64,000 nt of DNA. Origin: Alectoria sarmentosa (taxonomy: Eukaryota; Ascomycota; Lecanoromycetes; Lecanorales; Parmeliaceae). Below, piece by piece: positions 14,401-26,162 of this stretch (within the stretch, counting starts at the first letter, position 1; each line of letters opens with the position of its first letter). Below the pieces are notes generated by a model that did no database searches, had not been told where the DNA came from, and worked only from the letters and a program-made list of their open reading frames with translations. A program made the translations under genes and the position numbers. Where the stretch lies: the NCBI GenBank assembly GCA_009733775.1, contig WOGZ01000028.1, forward strand, positions 62,001-126,000, read 5' to 3'.

Positions 14401-16728
14401 TGAAAAAAAGCCGCTTTATTGAAAAATGAAAATAAAACATAATATATTACGTTTTTCTCGAAACTTATTAAAAGCAATATTATTAAAGGTTTTTTTAAAA
14501 AAAAATTAAAAAACAATAACGTCTTCGTAAATACACGCGTGAATTTCGATAAATTTGAAATACATTATCATCTTATATATTTAATTAAATTCAAAATAAT
14601 GTTTTACATAATAATAATTAAATTTATATAAAAAGATGCGATTATAAAATAAGATTAAAAATAAAAAAATAATAATAATAAAATCAATTAAAATGAAAAC
14701 AATTGAAAAATTCGCTCGATTTAAAATATGAAAATATAATTTTATGCTTTTCGCTTTTTTTTAATATTAATATTAATAATTCATAATCAAAAATTCGCGA
14801 TTATATTAAAAATGATAAAAACGATATTATCGAAAGCATTATTAAATATATGTTTTTTACAAGGTTTTTCGCATTAAAGTATTCTCTTAATACGTTCAAT
14901 TAAATATTTGATTTCATTAATGAATATATCGATATTATCGAATTTGATGAAAAATCAACGCTTCATTTTTATTTTAAAAATAAATTATTTTATTATTATT
15001 CTTTACTTCTCCGTTACGACTTTATTATAAATCATTTATTAATAAATTTTTAAATATATGAATCAACTTTGCTATTAAAATCAAATTATATATAAATTAA
15101 AAAACGAATTCGCAAGCGCTACATAATTTTATACACAATCGTAATTCGCTTTTAACATAAATCTTTATTATAATGAAATTTGATAAATATCATATAAAAA
15201 TAAAGGATTTTATGCGTGTCGAATCGAAAAAACGTTATTATCGATAAAAATTTGCAAATTCGTTAAAGTCAGATCGTGATGTTAATTATATCTTTTTGAG
15301 AATTTCGTTTTTAAAATAAATGTGATTATTTGTGTGGGTGTTTATGTTAAAACGTTTTTATCGTTTCAAAAGTATATCATTTTTGTTTTTTTCAACATTT
15401 ATATAACGCTGTGTGTATAACATTATTTTATTTATTATTATGATTTTACGAAAGCATTATATTTTATTGCATTTTATATTATTGAGTGAAAATTTATTAA
15501 ATCATTTCATATCGAGACGAAGATGTTATATTACGAAATTTATGATATATAACATATATTTTGCGAAGCAGGCGATTTTTATGATATGCGATAAAATAAT
15601 TTAAAAGCGAATTTATTTATGATATTCATTTAACGAATCAATTTTATAAAAAAAAAAATTTTTTTATTATGTCACGAAAAGTCAACTTTTTTCATCACTT
15701 TTGTTTTTACAAATTATGTTTTTATATGTTATTAACTAACATCTGACGAGGATAAAAATCTTATCATCGTATATCGATTATTTATTTTGAATAATTGACG
15801 AATCAATTCAAAGTGAATTTATCGAATATAAATTAAATAAATGCAATAAGAGATAACAAAGCTGAGCTTTTTAATTAATATATTTTTATCGAAAATCGTA
15901 AATTTGATAGCGACATTTGCAACATTTCTAAAGATGTTATTATTTTGAAATCGCTTTTTATAATTATATGAAAGATTATTTATGCTCAACATTAATAGTA
16001 AAAGTGTATAAACGATATATTTTCATTCATGATTTCTGTTTAAGCATTGTTTTACATTTGAATATGTATAAAAAGTGTTTGTTTTTTCGCGTTTTGCTTT
16101 TTTAAATGTTTTATTATACGCAATTTCTTTTAATAATAAAATATAAAATATAGCATTTTTATAGAAACTGTTTATTTATAAGAGATATATATTTATGTAA
16201 AGTTTTTTTAAAAAATCAAACGTCACAAGAGCGACTTTGTTATATTGATGTCAAATTATCAAATATCGCTTTTCTTTTCATTAAAAAGTTAATTTGAATA
16301 ATATAAAGGTTATGTTTGAAAACATAAACTCTGCTTTCGTGATTCTTTTTTATTATTCAAATTTAAACTTTTCGTTTGAAAATTCGATAATACACGTTGA
16401 TAAGAAAAATAGAAAAATAATAAAATGATAAAATAACATGCTTTTAAAAGAGAATAAAAACGTAAAAGTAATTGATAATGCGAGACGTTAAATGCATATT
16501 CGCTTTTCAAGATCGATATATAATATCGACGATTATGAAAATAACATATCAGAATAATTATGAATATCAATTTCAAAAAAAAAGGAGATTGATAATTCTC
16601 AATAATCATTTTTTATAACAAACGCGTGAATTTTGATAAAATACGAGAATTAATAAAAGAGGCTTTTTTTAAATTATACGCGCGTTTTCTGAGATATTAA
16701 TTTATATAAATATCAATTTTTATTTATC

Positions 16729-16855
16729 GATTTTATAGCTCAGCGGCAGAGCGTGATGATTTTAAACTTATTTTTATTTTTCAAAAATAACGTTTTTTAA
16801 AAAATAAAGTCAATAAATATTATTAAGAATTTGAATTCAAATCTCAATGAAATCA
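16729..16855 (+). tRNA. tRNA-like sequence (degraded tRNA or tRNA-derived SINE), anticodon TTT-like
   Basis: The 5' acceptor arm GATTTTA pairs with TGAAATC at 16848-16854 (six Watson-Crick pairs and one G-T). Then follow TA, a D arm GCTC-AGCGGCA-GAGC, which carries a consensus Pol III A box TAGCTCAGCGG, and an anticodon loop ATTTTAA. The T arm TTGAA-TTCAAAT-CTCAA at 16831-16847 is one transition away from a perfect stem and carries a B-box-like core. Between the anticodon loop and T arm lies about 65 bp of AT-rich DNA, longer than a normal intron plus variable loop, and I find no good 3' anticodon stem. Probably a pseudogene or SINE head. Confidence 0.4.
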
Positions 16856-17369
16856 AAGAATGTTTTTTTTTTGATTTCGACACGTACATAAATTCTTATT
16901 TAACAATTTATTTATCGTGAAAAAAACGAGCAAAGAGACGAGCAAAGAGACGATTTATTTATTGCGTAACAATTTTATATCATTATTTTTATAATAAAGA
17001 ATATAGATAAGAAGATAAATAAATAAATAAAATAATCATTTTAAAAACGATTATATTTTAAGGGCGATTATATAATAAGTTGCATTCAACATTTTTTTAT
17101 CGAATGTTTTAAACTCAAACATAATATCTCTCGTTATAATTATCGTTTCATTAAATCTCGCTTAACGTGCTGTGAAATTTTCATTTTGCGTTATACGTTA
17201 TTAAAAATATATACGAAAAGAGCATAACGATATTTTATAATGTATTCTTTAAAATGTCATCTTAATAATGTGTTCGAATTGACGTTCTATTGATGTTATA
17301 TTCTTTTATATATATCATTTAATAAAATGCGATATTAAGACACGTTTAAAACAATTCTCAAAGATTGAC

Positions 17370-17462
17370 AAATACAGGACGATTTGCGGATGGAGATTCT
17401 CGAATAACCTTTTTTATATGAATCATGAACCCTGAATCTTGCGAACGTCTGGCCCTCTTAAG
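17370..17462. other. Less mutated, GC-richer patch of unknown nature
   Basis: A ~90-bp stretch containing ACAGGACGATTTGCGGATGG and GCGAACGTCTGGCCCTCTT stands out from surrounding DNA that is almost all A and T. It is short, has no open frame and does not match any family I know. Confidence 0.4.
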
Positions 17463-19022
17463 ATATTTAAAACGTCGATAATATTTAAAACGTTAACAAA
17501 TTAAATTCTTTTCAATTTATTATTATATCGAAATTTATATTATTTATTGACAATTTTTCTCTCATTGAAAGCGATTTCATTAATCTCACGAAATCGTTAA
17601 TTAATTCATTATTAATATTAAAGAGATCGTTCATTTTTATTAATTTTCAAAATAATTCTTTATCTCATTCATTTGTTGGATTATAACCTTTTTCAAAAAA
17701 TAATTGAAAAATTCTTCAATTTATATTTAAAGGATATTAATCATTTCGTTCGTTTTTTTCACGTCAAAAATCATCTCGACGTTCGTCGAAGGTTTTTAAA
17801 AGAAATTGATTAACATAAAAGTTGACGAAAAGATCAACTTTTACAAAATTTAACACGATTATTATTAATTCGTTTTTGTTTATGAATAAAAGCTCGGCAA
17901 TATCAAAGTCGATATTTATGAATAATTAAACACATTTTTAATTTCATGAGATTTTTCGTATTTTCATTAAAAACGAATTTAAAATTGCATTTGCATTAAT
18001 TTAATTATAAGATTTATCGAAAAAACGCGAAAAACAAGATAGATCTGACGATTCAAAATTATTTAATAATATTATTAATGTTATCAATGATAATGATTAA
18101 TTACGATTCAATGTTCAAAATCTCGAATTTTTTCATTTTAACGTTTTAAAATTATATGATTTTGAATATGTGATTTATAATTATAAAGAAATCATTTTTA
18201 AAGAAGTTTACATTTTTAATAAACGTGTTTATGATTATATTTTATTTATCAACGAAATCATTATTAAAGAAAATCTTTTTTTTGTTTTCGAGATTTAACA
18301 TTAAATTAATATTTCGAAAAAATTGATGATTTCAAACGAAAAGTCTTTAAAAATATAATATTAATCGATTTTATCGATTAATTAACATTATAATTTAAGA
18401 TGAATATAATTAAAATAATAAACAAATTGCATATTAAAAAATATTCTTTTAAAAATGTTATTAAAAAACGCGATTTTTAAGGCTATTTATAAAACGTTTA
18501 ATTATACGTCACGATATTAAACGTAAATGATCGTTACGCTCATTTAATGTGAATATGATAAAATCTTAACGTCGAAATTCGATCGATGATTTTAATATCG
18601 ATATTTATCACGATTGTGTAAACGTTTGCAAAGAAATTGAAATTTTTTTTTTTTATAAAAAATAATGAATAAGCGTCGACGAATTAATCGTTCGAGATAA
18701 ATCGATAATATATAATTCAAATAACAAAATCAAAATCAATATAATAGATTTTAATCGATAATATTCGAAATATAACGAATAATAATATTATATAAAAATC
18801 AATTTCGAAAAAACATTTATTAATAAGCGAAAAAAGATATTAAACGTGACAATTAACAAATTGAAATCATCGTAAAAAAACATATATGTGATTATAAGAT
18901 TTTATTCTTGTCGATTTAAAGGAAATAAATATCTTATTAATATTAAATTGATTTATGAAAAAACTTAAATTTAAGAAATTAAAGAATTATTTCTTTATCG
19001 AGACATTATTATTTAATCTTTT

Positions 19023-19146
19023 TGTGGAAATATGATGTAGAACACTTAATTGTATTAGATTAAGAGTGTTACGAAGAAAAGTGCGATTAAGCTACGAGCG
19101 CATGCGCCCGTGTCACATGATTTATCACGTAACCTGACTTTCGACA
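19023..19146 (-). repeat. 3' LTR, Copia family B
   Basis: 124 bp. Read on the plus strand it runs TGTGGAAATATGATG...TTTCGACA. No primer-binding site lies on its left, which identifies it as the 3' LTR of the minus-strand element. It contains the GCGCATGCGC palindrome and mutated versions of two CACGTG sites. Confidence 0.88.
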
Positions 19147-20230
19147 CTCCCCTTCGCACGTATATTTTTAAAAAAATCGAACGTCAAATAAAGAAAATGA
19201 ATCGAGCGTCGAATAATTATAATAAGTTTAACGTTGAATAATTAATGTGAAATTATTCTTATACACCTCCTTTATTCACTATGCGTCTTATAAAAATTCG
19301 AATTTCAAATATAAGATTCGAAATTCGCGATGTTCAAAATCGAATAAAAATAATGAAAATTCGAAAAAAAATGTGATCATTTTTTTTATAAATCATTTTT
19401 ATTTCATAAATCATTTTTTATCTCTTATGCATCATCTTTATCCTTTATAAACATTCGAATTTCAAAAATGAGATTCGAAATTCGCGATATTCAAAGCCGG
19501 ATTGAAAAAGTGAAAATCGAAAATCTGAAAACGATTATGTTCTTTTGAACATATTCGTCACGATGTCACATAGAAAAAATTTCACTTTTTGATAAAAAAC
19601 CGTTTTCTGACAAATTTATTTTCAATTCATTTAATGCACATCAAAAATCGATCGACATATGATCGATGAATATACTTATGTGAGAATTTATTTTTCGATT
19701 GAACGAAATATTCCGAATTGCATATGCATATATATATATATATGCGATCGACTACAAGGCTCGTGAGAATCGTTTTAAAATATTAATGTTTAATAATAAT
19801 GATTGATAAAATATATGTAGATTGTGATCGATACATTGCGATAATAATAATAATGATAATGATGATAATAACGTTTGAGGGCATAAATATGATGGTTTTA
19901 TAAAAATATTCTAGGCAATTGACGAAAAGTCGGCGATAACGATCTTTTGAATCGCGTCGCAAATCTCAAATTTGAATTGAACATAAATATAAATGTTTCG
20001 AAAAAAGGTTCGTAAAGTTTATGAATATAATTGCAATAACGATAAATCAATTTTTGATATAATGATGATATGACGAAGTTTTAACACGTCAAGATTAATA
20101 TTGAGATTCTACGAATAATTCCGATTTCGATCGATCATTCGAAATGTGAAAATCAATGAAATCGTTTTTTTGGAATTAAGGGCGTTAAATAATAATAATG
20201 AGACGATTTAAACGATTTAAACGTTTTCTT
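19147..20230 (-). other. Copia B 3' untranslated region
   Basis: About 1.1 kb between the RNase H end and the 3' LTR. It is collinear with 43080-44179 in copy A1 and 34554-35100 in copy A2. It is less mutated than the pol region and contains TA/ATGCAT dinucleotide runs near 19720-19747. No protein domain is recognisable; the open frames here are not conserved as coding between copies. Confidence 0.55.
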
Positions 20231-20234
20231 TAAA

Positions 20235-21700
20235 ACAGCGATTTAAATAATCTTGAATGAATGATGTGAAATTGTTTTCATTTTAAGGGCATCGCGGAAG
20301 GTAACAAATTTGTCGAGATATAAAACTTTAATAAGATCATTAATTATTTATTTGTTAATAAAAACATATTGAACATTCACAATATCATCATTGACTTTTT
20401 TACATATAAAATGATAAACGATGTTAATGTGTTTAATGCGAGCATAAAATTAAACGTTTTTTGCGAGAACGATTGCGTTTTGATTATTTTCAAAAATTAT
20501 AATGATTTTGAAATTTGAATCATTAAATCGCAAAAGTTGATTGAAAAGATTTTTCAATTAAATAATTTTTTTAATAATTTACGTTTGATTGATATATTTT
20601 GTTTTATAAATGAATAATATCATAATAATTTAATGTTTACTTAATTAATTAATAATGTTATTATTCAAATTGAATAAATAATCGAAAATGAATTTTCGAA
20701 TTGAGTTTTCAATTTAATCAAAATTAATATAATCGAATAGATTTTTCAAAAAACTTTTATACACGAATTTATAATGTATCGTGTTTTTGAGATATCGAAA
20801 GATTCGAATAATCGCATTTTAATGCGTTGAAATAAAATTAATTAAATATCGATTAATCAAAAAGATAACATAAACGATATCGAGATGAATTTTTAACATA
20901 ACGTATATAAAGGAATTTATAACGAATTAATATTTTTCACGAAATTTTTTAAAAATCATATAATTCTTTTCGATAAACGTCAATTTGCGATTAATTTCGA
21001 ATGATGTATTAATAAAAATGAGATTTCAACATTTGAAATGATTAAAAAAACGTGTGATATACGTTTTTTATTTCAAATGAATAATGTTATTATAATAATC
21101 TTTTTTAACGATCATGCTCAAATAAAAGACGTATGATTTTAAATTTAATATATGAAATTTAACGTTTAAAGCATCTTTGATTCGTTTAATAACGACTTTA
21201 TTACGATTTATAATCAAAACATCATCGACATAAAACGTTATAATGATTTTTTTTTGAAATTCATAAACATATTATCGTTCGATTCGATAAAATTAAGATT
21301 GAATTTTTTTATATAAATCGAAAAATGTTGATATTAAATTTTAAAAAATTGTTTCAAATCATAAAGGACTTTATTCAATTTATAAACCTTAATATTATTT
21401 TTATTAAAGTCGTTAAATTATTACACATAAATGTTTTTTTAAATATCGTTATAAAAAAAGACGATTTTAACGTTTAATTATTTCACATTTTAATTTATAA
21501 TCGTCGCAAACGTAATGATCGTCTTATAATTCATAAATTTTATTATCGACGCGAAAATGTTATAATAATCACGATTTTTTTATTGTTCGAATCTTTGAAT
21601 AATTTAACGTGTTTTATAACAAATGATTTTTTTTTCGAAATCTCGTTTTATAATATAAATTCAACGATCTCAAAAGACATAAATCTTTAAAAACGCCTGA
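20235..21700 (-). pseudogene. Copia B reverse transcriptase and RNase H, degraded
   Basis: The minus strand reads as a Copia RNase H C-terminus around 20285-20450 (RIKHINIVYHFI, then FRDAL after stops that replace residues of the LADxLTKAL-type block). The reverse transcriptase palm motif is FYVDDVLII, with YVDD encoded at 21221-21232. The YVDD active site is intact, but stops interrupt the frame in many places. Confidence 0.75.
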
Positions 21701-22399
21701 ATAAGACATTAAATGTTATTGTTTATAAGAAATTTATATTCATCTCGCATGTTAATCTCTTAATTTATATAAAACAAATTATTAAAAATCGTTTATTCGT
21801 AAATTATAAGTTCGAAAATGTCAAATTTATTAATATGATTCGCAAAAAGAATAAAAATAACGAAAATTCTCGTTAAAAAATCAAATAATAAATCACGAAG
21901 ATTCGAAATAATGAGATCTTTATAATTATCAAATATTTTTTAAATAATTTCATATTCGAAATGTTTTCGCATAATTCTTATTTTAATAAATTTCGAAAAT
22001 ATCGATAAAAAGAAAATGACGATAAGTTTAATAATTAATATAATAGATTTGATAAATGTTATAAACACACGCATTATAATAATAACAAAATGAGATCTTT
22101 AAAAACGATTAACGATTAACGATGAAATATTCGTTAATGATAATCGATTTAACGATTTAATCGAAATTATAGATTCAATATTTGATAATATAATGATACG
22201 TTATTTATTAATTGCCTTTCTCATAACGAATATTGATATAAAAAAACGTTAACATTTATTTAAAGATTCGTGAGTCTTAATTTTTTTTCGAAATTTACGA
22301 AATGTGAACATTTTTTAATAAAATATATATTATTAACGCGAATAATTTTTTTTTGATTAAATTATAAAAATGAAAAATGAATTCGTTTTCGTAATTTAA

Positions 22400-23250
22400 A
22401 AGAATACATTTCTCGCTTTTATTTATAAGCTTTTTTTAAATACATCTTAAAATATAAATAATAAAGTTTATAATATGCAAATGAAAAAGAATAAATTTGC
22501 GATGATAAAAGATTTTGAAAAATATAATGATGATTTTGATGTTAAAGAAACGCATCGTTAAATAATTAATTATGATTATTATTTCAAATCAAAAGAATTT
22601 ATTAAAATTGAAATTTAATAAAATTAAATGAATTTTATTTATTAAAGTTTAATTAAATCGTTTAACGATTTTATTCATTTCGAAATTATTTGCGATAATG
22701 AATTTTTGCTTAATGTTCGTTTAAATAAAATATTCAAAAAAGATTTTATTAATGTACTCGTTTTCATTATTAAAACGAATACGATTAATTTAATAATCAT
22801 AAAATTTCAAATAAATTTTGAAACGTAAAAATATGATGAAGATTTCATTTTTATAACGAATATAATAAATTTCAAAATAATAAATGAAATCATGTTTAAA
22901 CGTCATAAAATATTTATAATCATTGAAATTAATGAGAATTAAAAGTTCAATAAGATCGTTATAAACGAACTCGCTTAATAAAATATCGAACGTCATAAAA
23001 TTATTATAAAAAATAATTTTTTAACGATTCATCACACAGCATTCATAAATGTATTTTTCGATAATGTTTTTGAAAAAACTCACATTTATAACGATATTGA
23101 AAAGTTTATTGAGATTTTATTAATTTAAATGATTCATATGAGCATATTATAATTAATGAATCGAATTCGAAAAAACGTTATAAACGATCAAAGCATTGTT
23201 GTCTTTTCATAAATTTAAAAAAAACAAATCGCGATTTCGCGTATCGATTA
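22400..23250 (-). pseudogene. Copia B integrase, degraded
   Basis: A 68-codon minus-strand stretch (22790-22996) reads FVYNDLIELLILINFNDYKYF then FKHDF, a Copia integrase core start (normally DLxGP...GYRYFVTFxDD). It continues in frame past a stop with RIRFNNENEYIN (normally RxDNGxEY) and NNFEMNKIVKRFNQ-like text (normally NGxxERxN). The D-to-N and E-to-K changes at catalytic positions are those expected from G-to-A mutation. Confidence 0.75.
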
Positions 23251-23299
23251 ACGTTATAATGTTTTAAATTAAAATATAATCTTTTTTATAAAAGGCGAT

Positions 23300-25770
23300 T
23301 TTAATATCGATATTTAAGAGCTTTTTAATTGATAAAAGATTGACGCTTATATCGAGCACGTGCAAAACATTGAAAATAATTAAGATAACGCGTTTATTAT
23401 TAACATTATAATCAAAATTAATGATATCATAAATAAAAAATTGAACTTTGATGTTTTCAATATCTTTAATAAATCGAAATTAAATTTTGATATAAATAAT
23501 GAATATCGAATAATCGATAAAGAAATAATAAATGTAATTAAAGTTTATTACAACTCGAATATCGAGATTCATAAATTTAACGAACGATAATTTTTTGTTC
23601 AAATTAAGGTTTATTATTAAATTAATAAAGTTTTTATTTTCGTTTTCGTCTTAATTTGCTTAATTAATTGCATTCAAAATGTTAAAATCATTCGAAATAA
23701 AATTCGAATAATTTTGATCGTTTAATTCGTTTAAAAATATCATATAAATATAAAAATAATCGTTCTTCTCTGAAATATACGTTATATTAACATTAAAATA
23801 ATCATTTTTTTTTGAAACGAAGACGTTAAATAACGTTTTTTCGATGCGTTTACGCTTAACATTTAAAGCATTAATATTTATATAAATGATATCAATTTGC
23901 GTCTTCTTTTTCTTTTTTTGTTTATTTATAAATTTTTCAAATTTTAAATAAAAGAATTTGATTTAACATTTAATAAAAGAATATTTAAATTTATGATTAA
24001 CGATTTTATAAAAAGCATAAGTTTCGCGATTAATGAAATTAAAATCGTCGAAATCGTTTTTAACGAATTATTTGTTTTTGTTATTGCGATAAACGAGCAT
24101 AATGATATCATTTTTTTTAATTATGAGCATACGACGTTTTTTGTTTATAACGTCATAAATAATCAAATCGAATTTGATTGCATTCAAATCATAAAATATA
24201 TGAATTTAAATATAAATTATTATAAAGATATCGTAAATTTCGTTGAATTTTATGAGAAAAAGTTAAATAAGATAAAACTTCGATAATAATAATAAGTCGT
24301 TTAAATTAACGATTTCGACGTTAATTTTGCAAAAATTCTTTTCATATTGACGAACGTTTTTTTTAAAATTGATGTTAATGTTATGCAATTAATGTATAAA
24401 TTCGATATAAAGTTTAAAATTCGTAAGTTTATAATAAACATCGATGGCGTTCAGCATAATTTGAAGATTCTCGTTATGTTTTTTAATAAATTGACGATTA
24501 ACGTAATTAAGACGTTGATAAATAATCACGTAAATTTTAAATTTGATAATGTTAATGAAAAATTGAAAATTGTTTAATATTAATTAATCGTTGATATTTT
24601 CGCTTTATTTGATATATTTAATAATAAATTTCAAAATAATAATGAAGATTAAAGAAAAATTGTTTTCATTATTTATAAAGATATTTTTAATGATATTTTA
24701 AATGTTAAATTCAATTATCGATATTGAGAAAGATGAATGAAAATATATAAAAAATTGATAATGATAATGAGAATAACGAAAATGAGATTTTTATCACAAT
24801 TGAAAACGAATCGAAAATATCGATTTAAAAATTGTCGTTTTGAAAAGGTGTCGAAATAAACGAATTTAATGATGATTCAAAAAACGATTCGAACGTTTTA
24901 AAAAAAGTTGATAAATGAAATCGTTTATTTTTAGCGCGTAAATCAAAGATTTTAATATTATTTGAGACGTTAAATGATTTCTCATTAATTTTAAAATCGT
25001 TATCGCATGATAATAATATAAAAAAAATAAAAAAAATGCTTTATCAATCTTCGTCAAAATCGTTTAAATTTTTATCGATATTAATTAATTATTATCGTTA
25101 TATTTCAAGATTTTGTAATAATAACGAAAAGTGTTTATGCGAGAATTAACGATAAATTTGAACGATAATATTATAATGAAATGAAATTAATGATACGAAA
25201 GATTTGATTTTGAATTTGATAATAAAGATTAAATTTAATTAAGATTATATTGAGTGCAATTATAAACGTGTAAATCTTTTTAAAAAATTCGCACCCTTTT
25301 TATGTTATTCAATCAAAAACTCGAATTCAAAATATTCGTTTCGACGATTATTATCGTGAGATTGAGATTAATCAAATTTTATAATCACGATAATAAAATG
25401 TTATCGATAATAAATGAAGAATTCGATGATAAAATCTCAACCTCTTTTTTTAAAGGGTTTTTGAAATTAAAACGTCAATTTTGACATATAAAGTTTGTTA
25501 TTTTTGATTTTAAATAGATTTATAAACGTTTAAACAATAATGAAGCCAATTTTGAGTTGTTTTAAACGATAATCAAATTGATAATAATGTTAATATTTAA
25601 TCATTTAATTTGTTTTATTAATTCGATACATCGTTAAAAATGCAAATCATTAATTTAATGAAATGTTATGAAAATAAAAGCGCATTTTTTTATTTATTTA
25701 ATGTGTTTCACATAAAGAAATTGATAATGTTATAAAGATTTTATTATAATTCGATCGTATAATCGCATGC
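23300..25770 (-). pseudogene. Copia B gag region, degraded
   Basis: Lies between the primer-binding site and integrase. The minus strand at 24347-24577 gives a stretch like NLQIMLNAIDVYYKLTNF, then LHNINININF after a stop, plausible for a helical Gag. Plus-strand open frames at 23993-24286, 24347-24577 and 25302-25484 are antisense to the element and are not considered genes. The matching region in the other family B copy is 31747-33417, inverted. Confidence 0.5.
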
Positions 25771-26013
25771 GAGCTCGATTAAAAACGAATAATTTCGACT
25801 CATCGAAAATTGAAAAGCTCTCAATTCTCGAATTTCGAATTATAATCATTTAAATTCAAAAATCTTTTTGCAAATGAGAATTGTTTATTTCAAAAAAATT
25901 AATTAAATGAATTTTTTTATAATTGATTGTTTCATTACGATGAGCATAAAATATTTAAAAATAATTATAATCATAATAATAAATAAACAAATCATGTTTA
26001 TAACGATCATCGG

Positions 26014-26033
26014 GCAAACTCGAGTTTATAACT
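26014..26033 (-). promoter_or_regulatory. Primer-binding site of Copia B
   Basis: The minus strand reads close to GGTTATAAACTCGAGTTTGC directly inside the 5' LTR and matches 31727-31746 apart from transitions. It has the same initiator tRNA-Met half-molecule complementarity as the other Copia copies. Confidence 0.65.
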
Positions 26034-26157
26034 TATAAAAATATAATGTAAAACACTTAATTATATTAGATTACAAATGTTACGAAGGAAAGTGCGATTA
26101 AGTTATAAACGCATACGCCCGTGTCACGTGACCTATCACGTGACCTGAATTTCGACA
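26034..26157 (-). repeat. 5' LTR, Copia family B
   Basis: 124 bp, the same length as the 3' LTR at 19023-19146. It keeps TCACGTGACC twice. It is followed by the right-hand CTTTT target duplication. Confidence 0.88.
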
Positions 26158-26162
26158 CTTTT

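Larger units (their letters stand above)
5473..19022. other. Gene-less, extremely AT-rich interior of element D
   Basis: About 13.5 kb with no frame that I can tie to any protein family. Short frames here are chance frames rich in Ile, Asn, Lys and Phe. A few less mutated patches stand out: 6470-6540 (contains AGGGTCAAGTAGTGCGCAAG), 6975-7010 (three GCGCACATT words) and about 17370-17460. A tRNA-like remnant is at 16729-16855. The stretch may hold the decayed gag-pol of element D plus older insertions, but this cannot be shown by eye. Confidence 0.5.
19023..26157 (-). mobile_element. Complete Copia LTR retrotransposon, family B (7.1 kb), nested in element D
   Basis: Two 124-bp LTRs (19023-19146 and 26034-26157), both on the minus strand, are flanked by the target duplication CTTTT (19018-19022 and 26158-26162). 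Read on the minus strand, the order is 5' LTR, primer-binding site, gag, integrase, reverse transcriptase, RNase H, a ~1.1-kb 3' untranslated region, 3' LTR. Translations contain many stops, so it is dead, but the reverse transcriptase motif YVDD survives. Close relatives are the 31602-33417 fragment and, more distantly, family A. Confidence 0.9.

Noticed and set aside
24347..24577. Plus-strand 76-codon frame, with a similar frame at 33034-33264 on the minus strand
   Set aside because: The two frames are similar because they are two copies of Copia B gag. In both cases the frame is antisense to the element as oriented by LTRs, primer site, target duplication and integrase.
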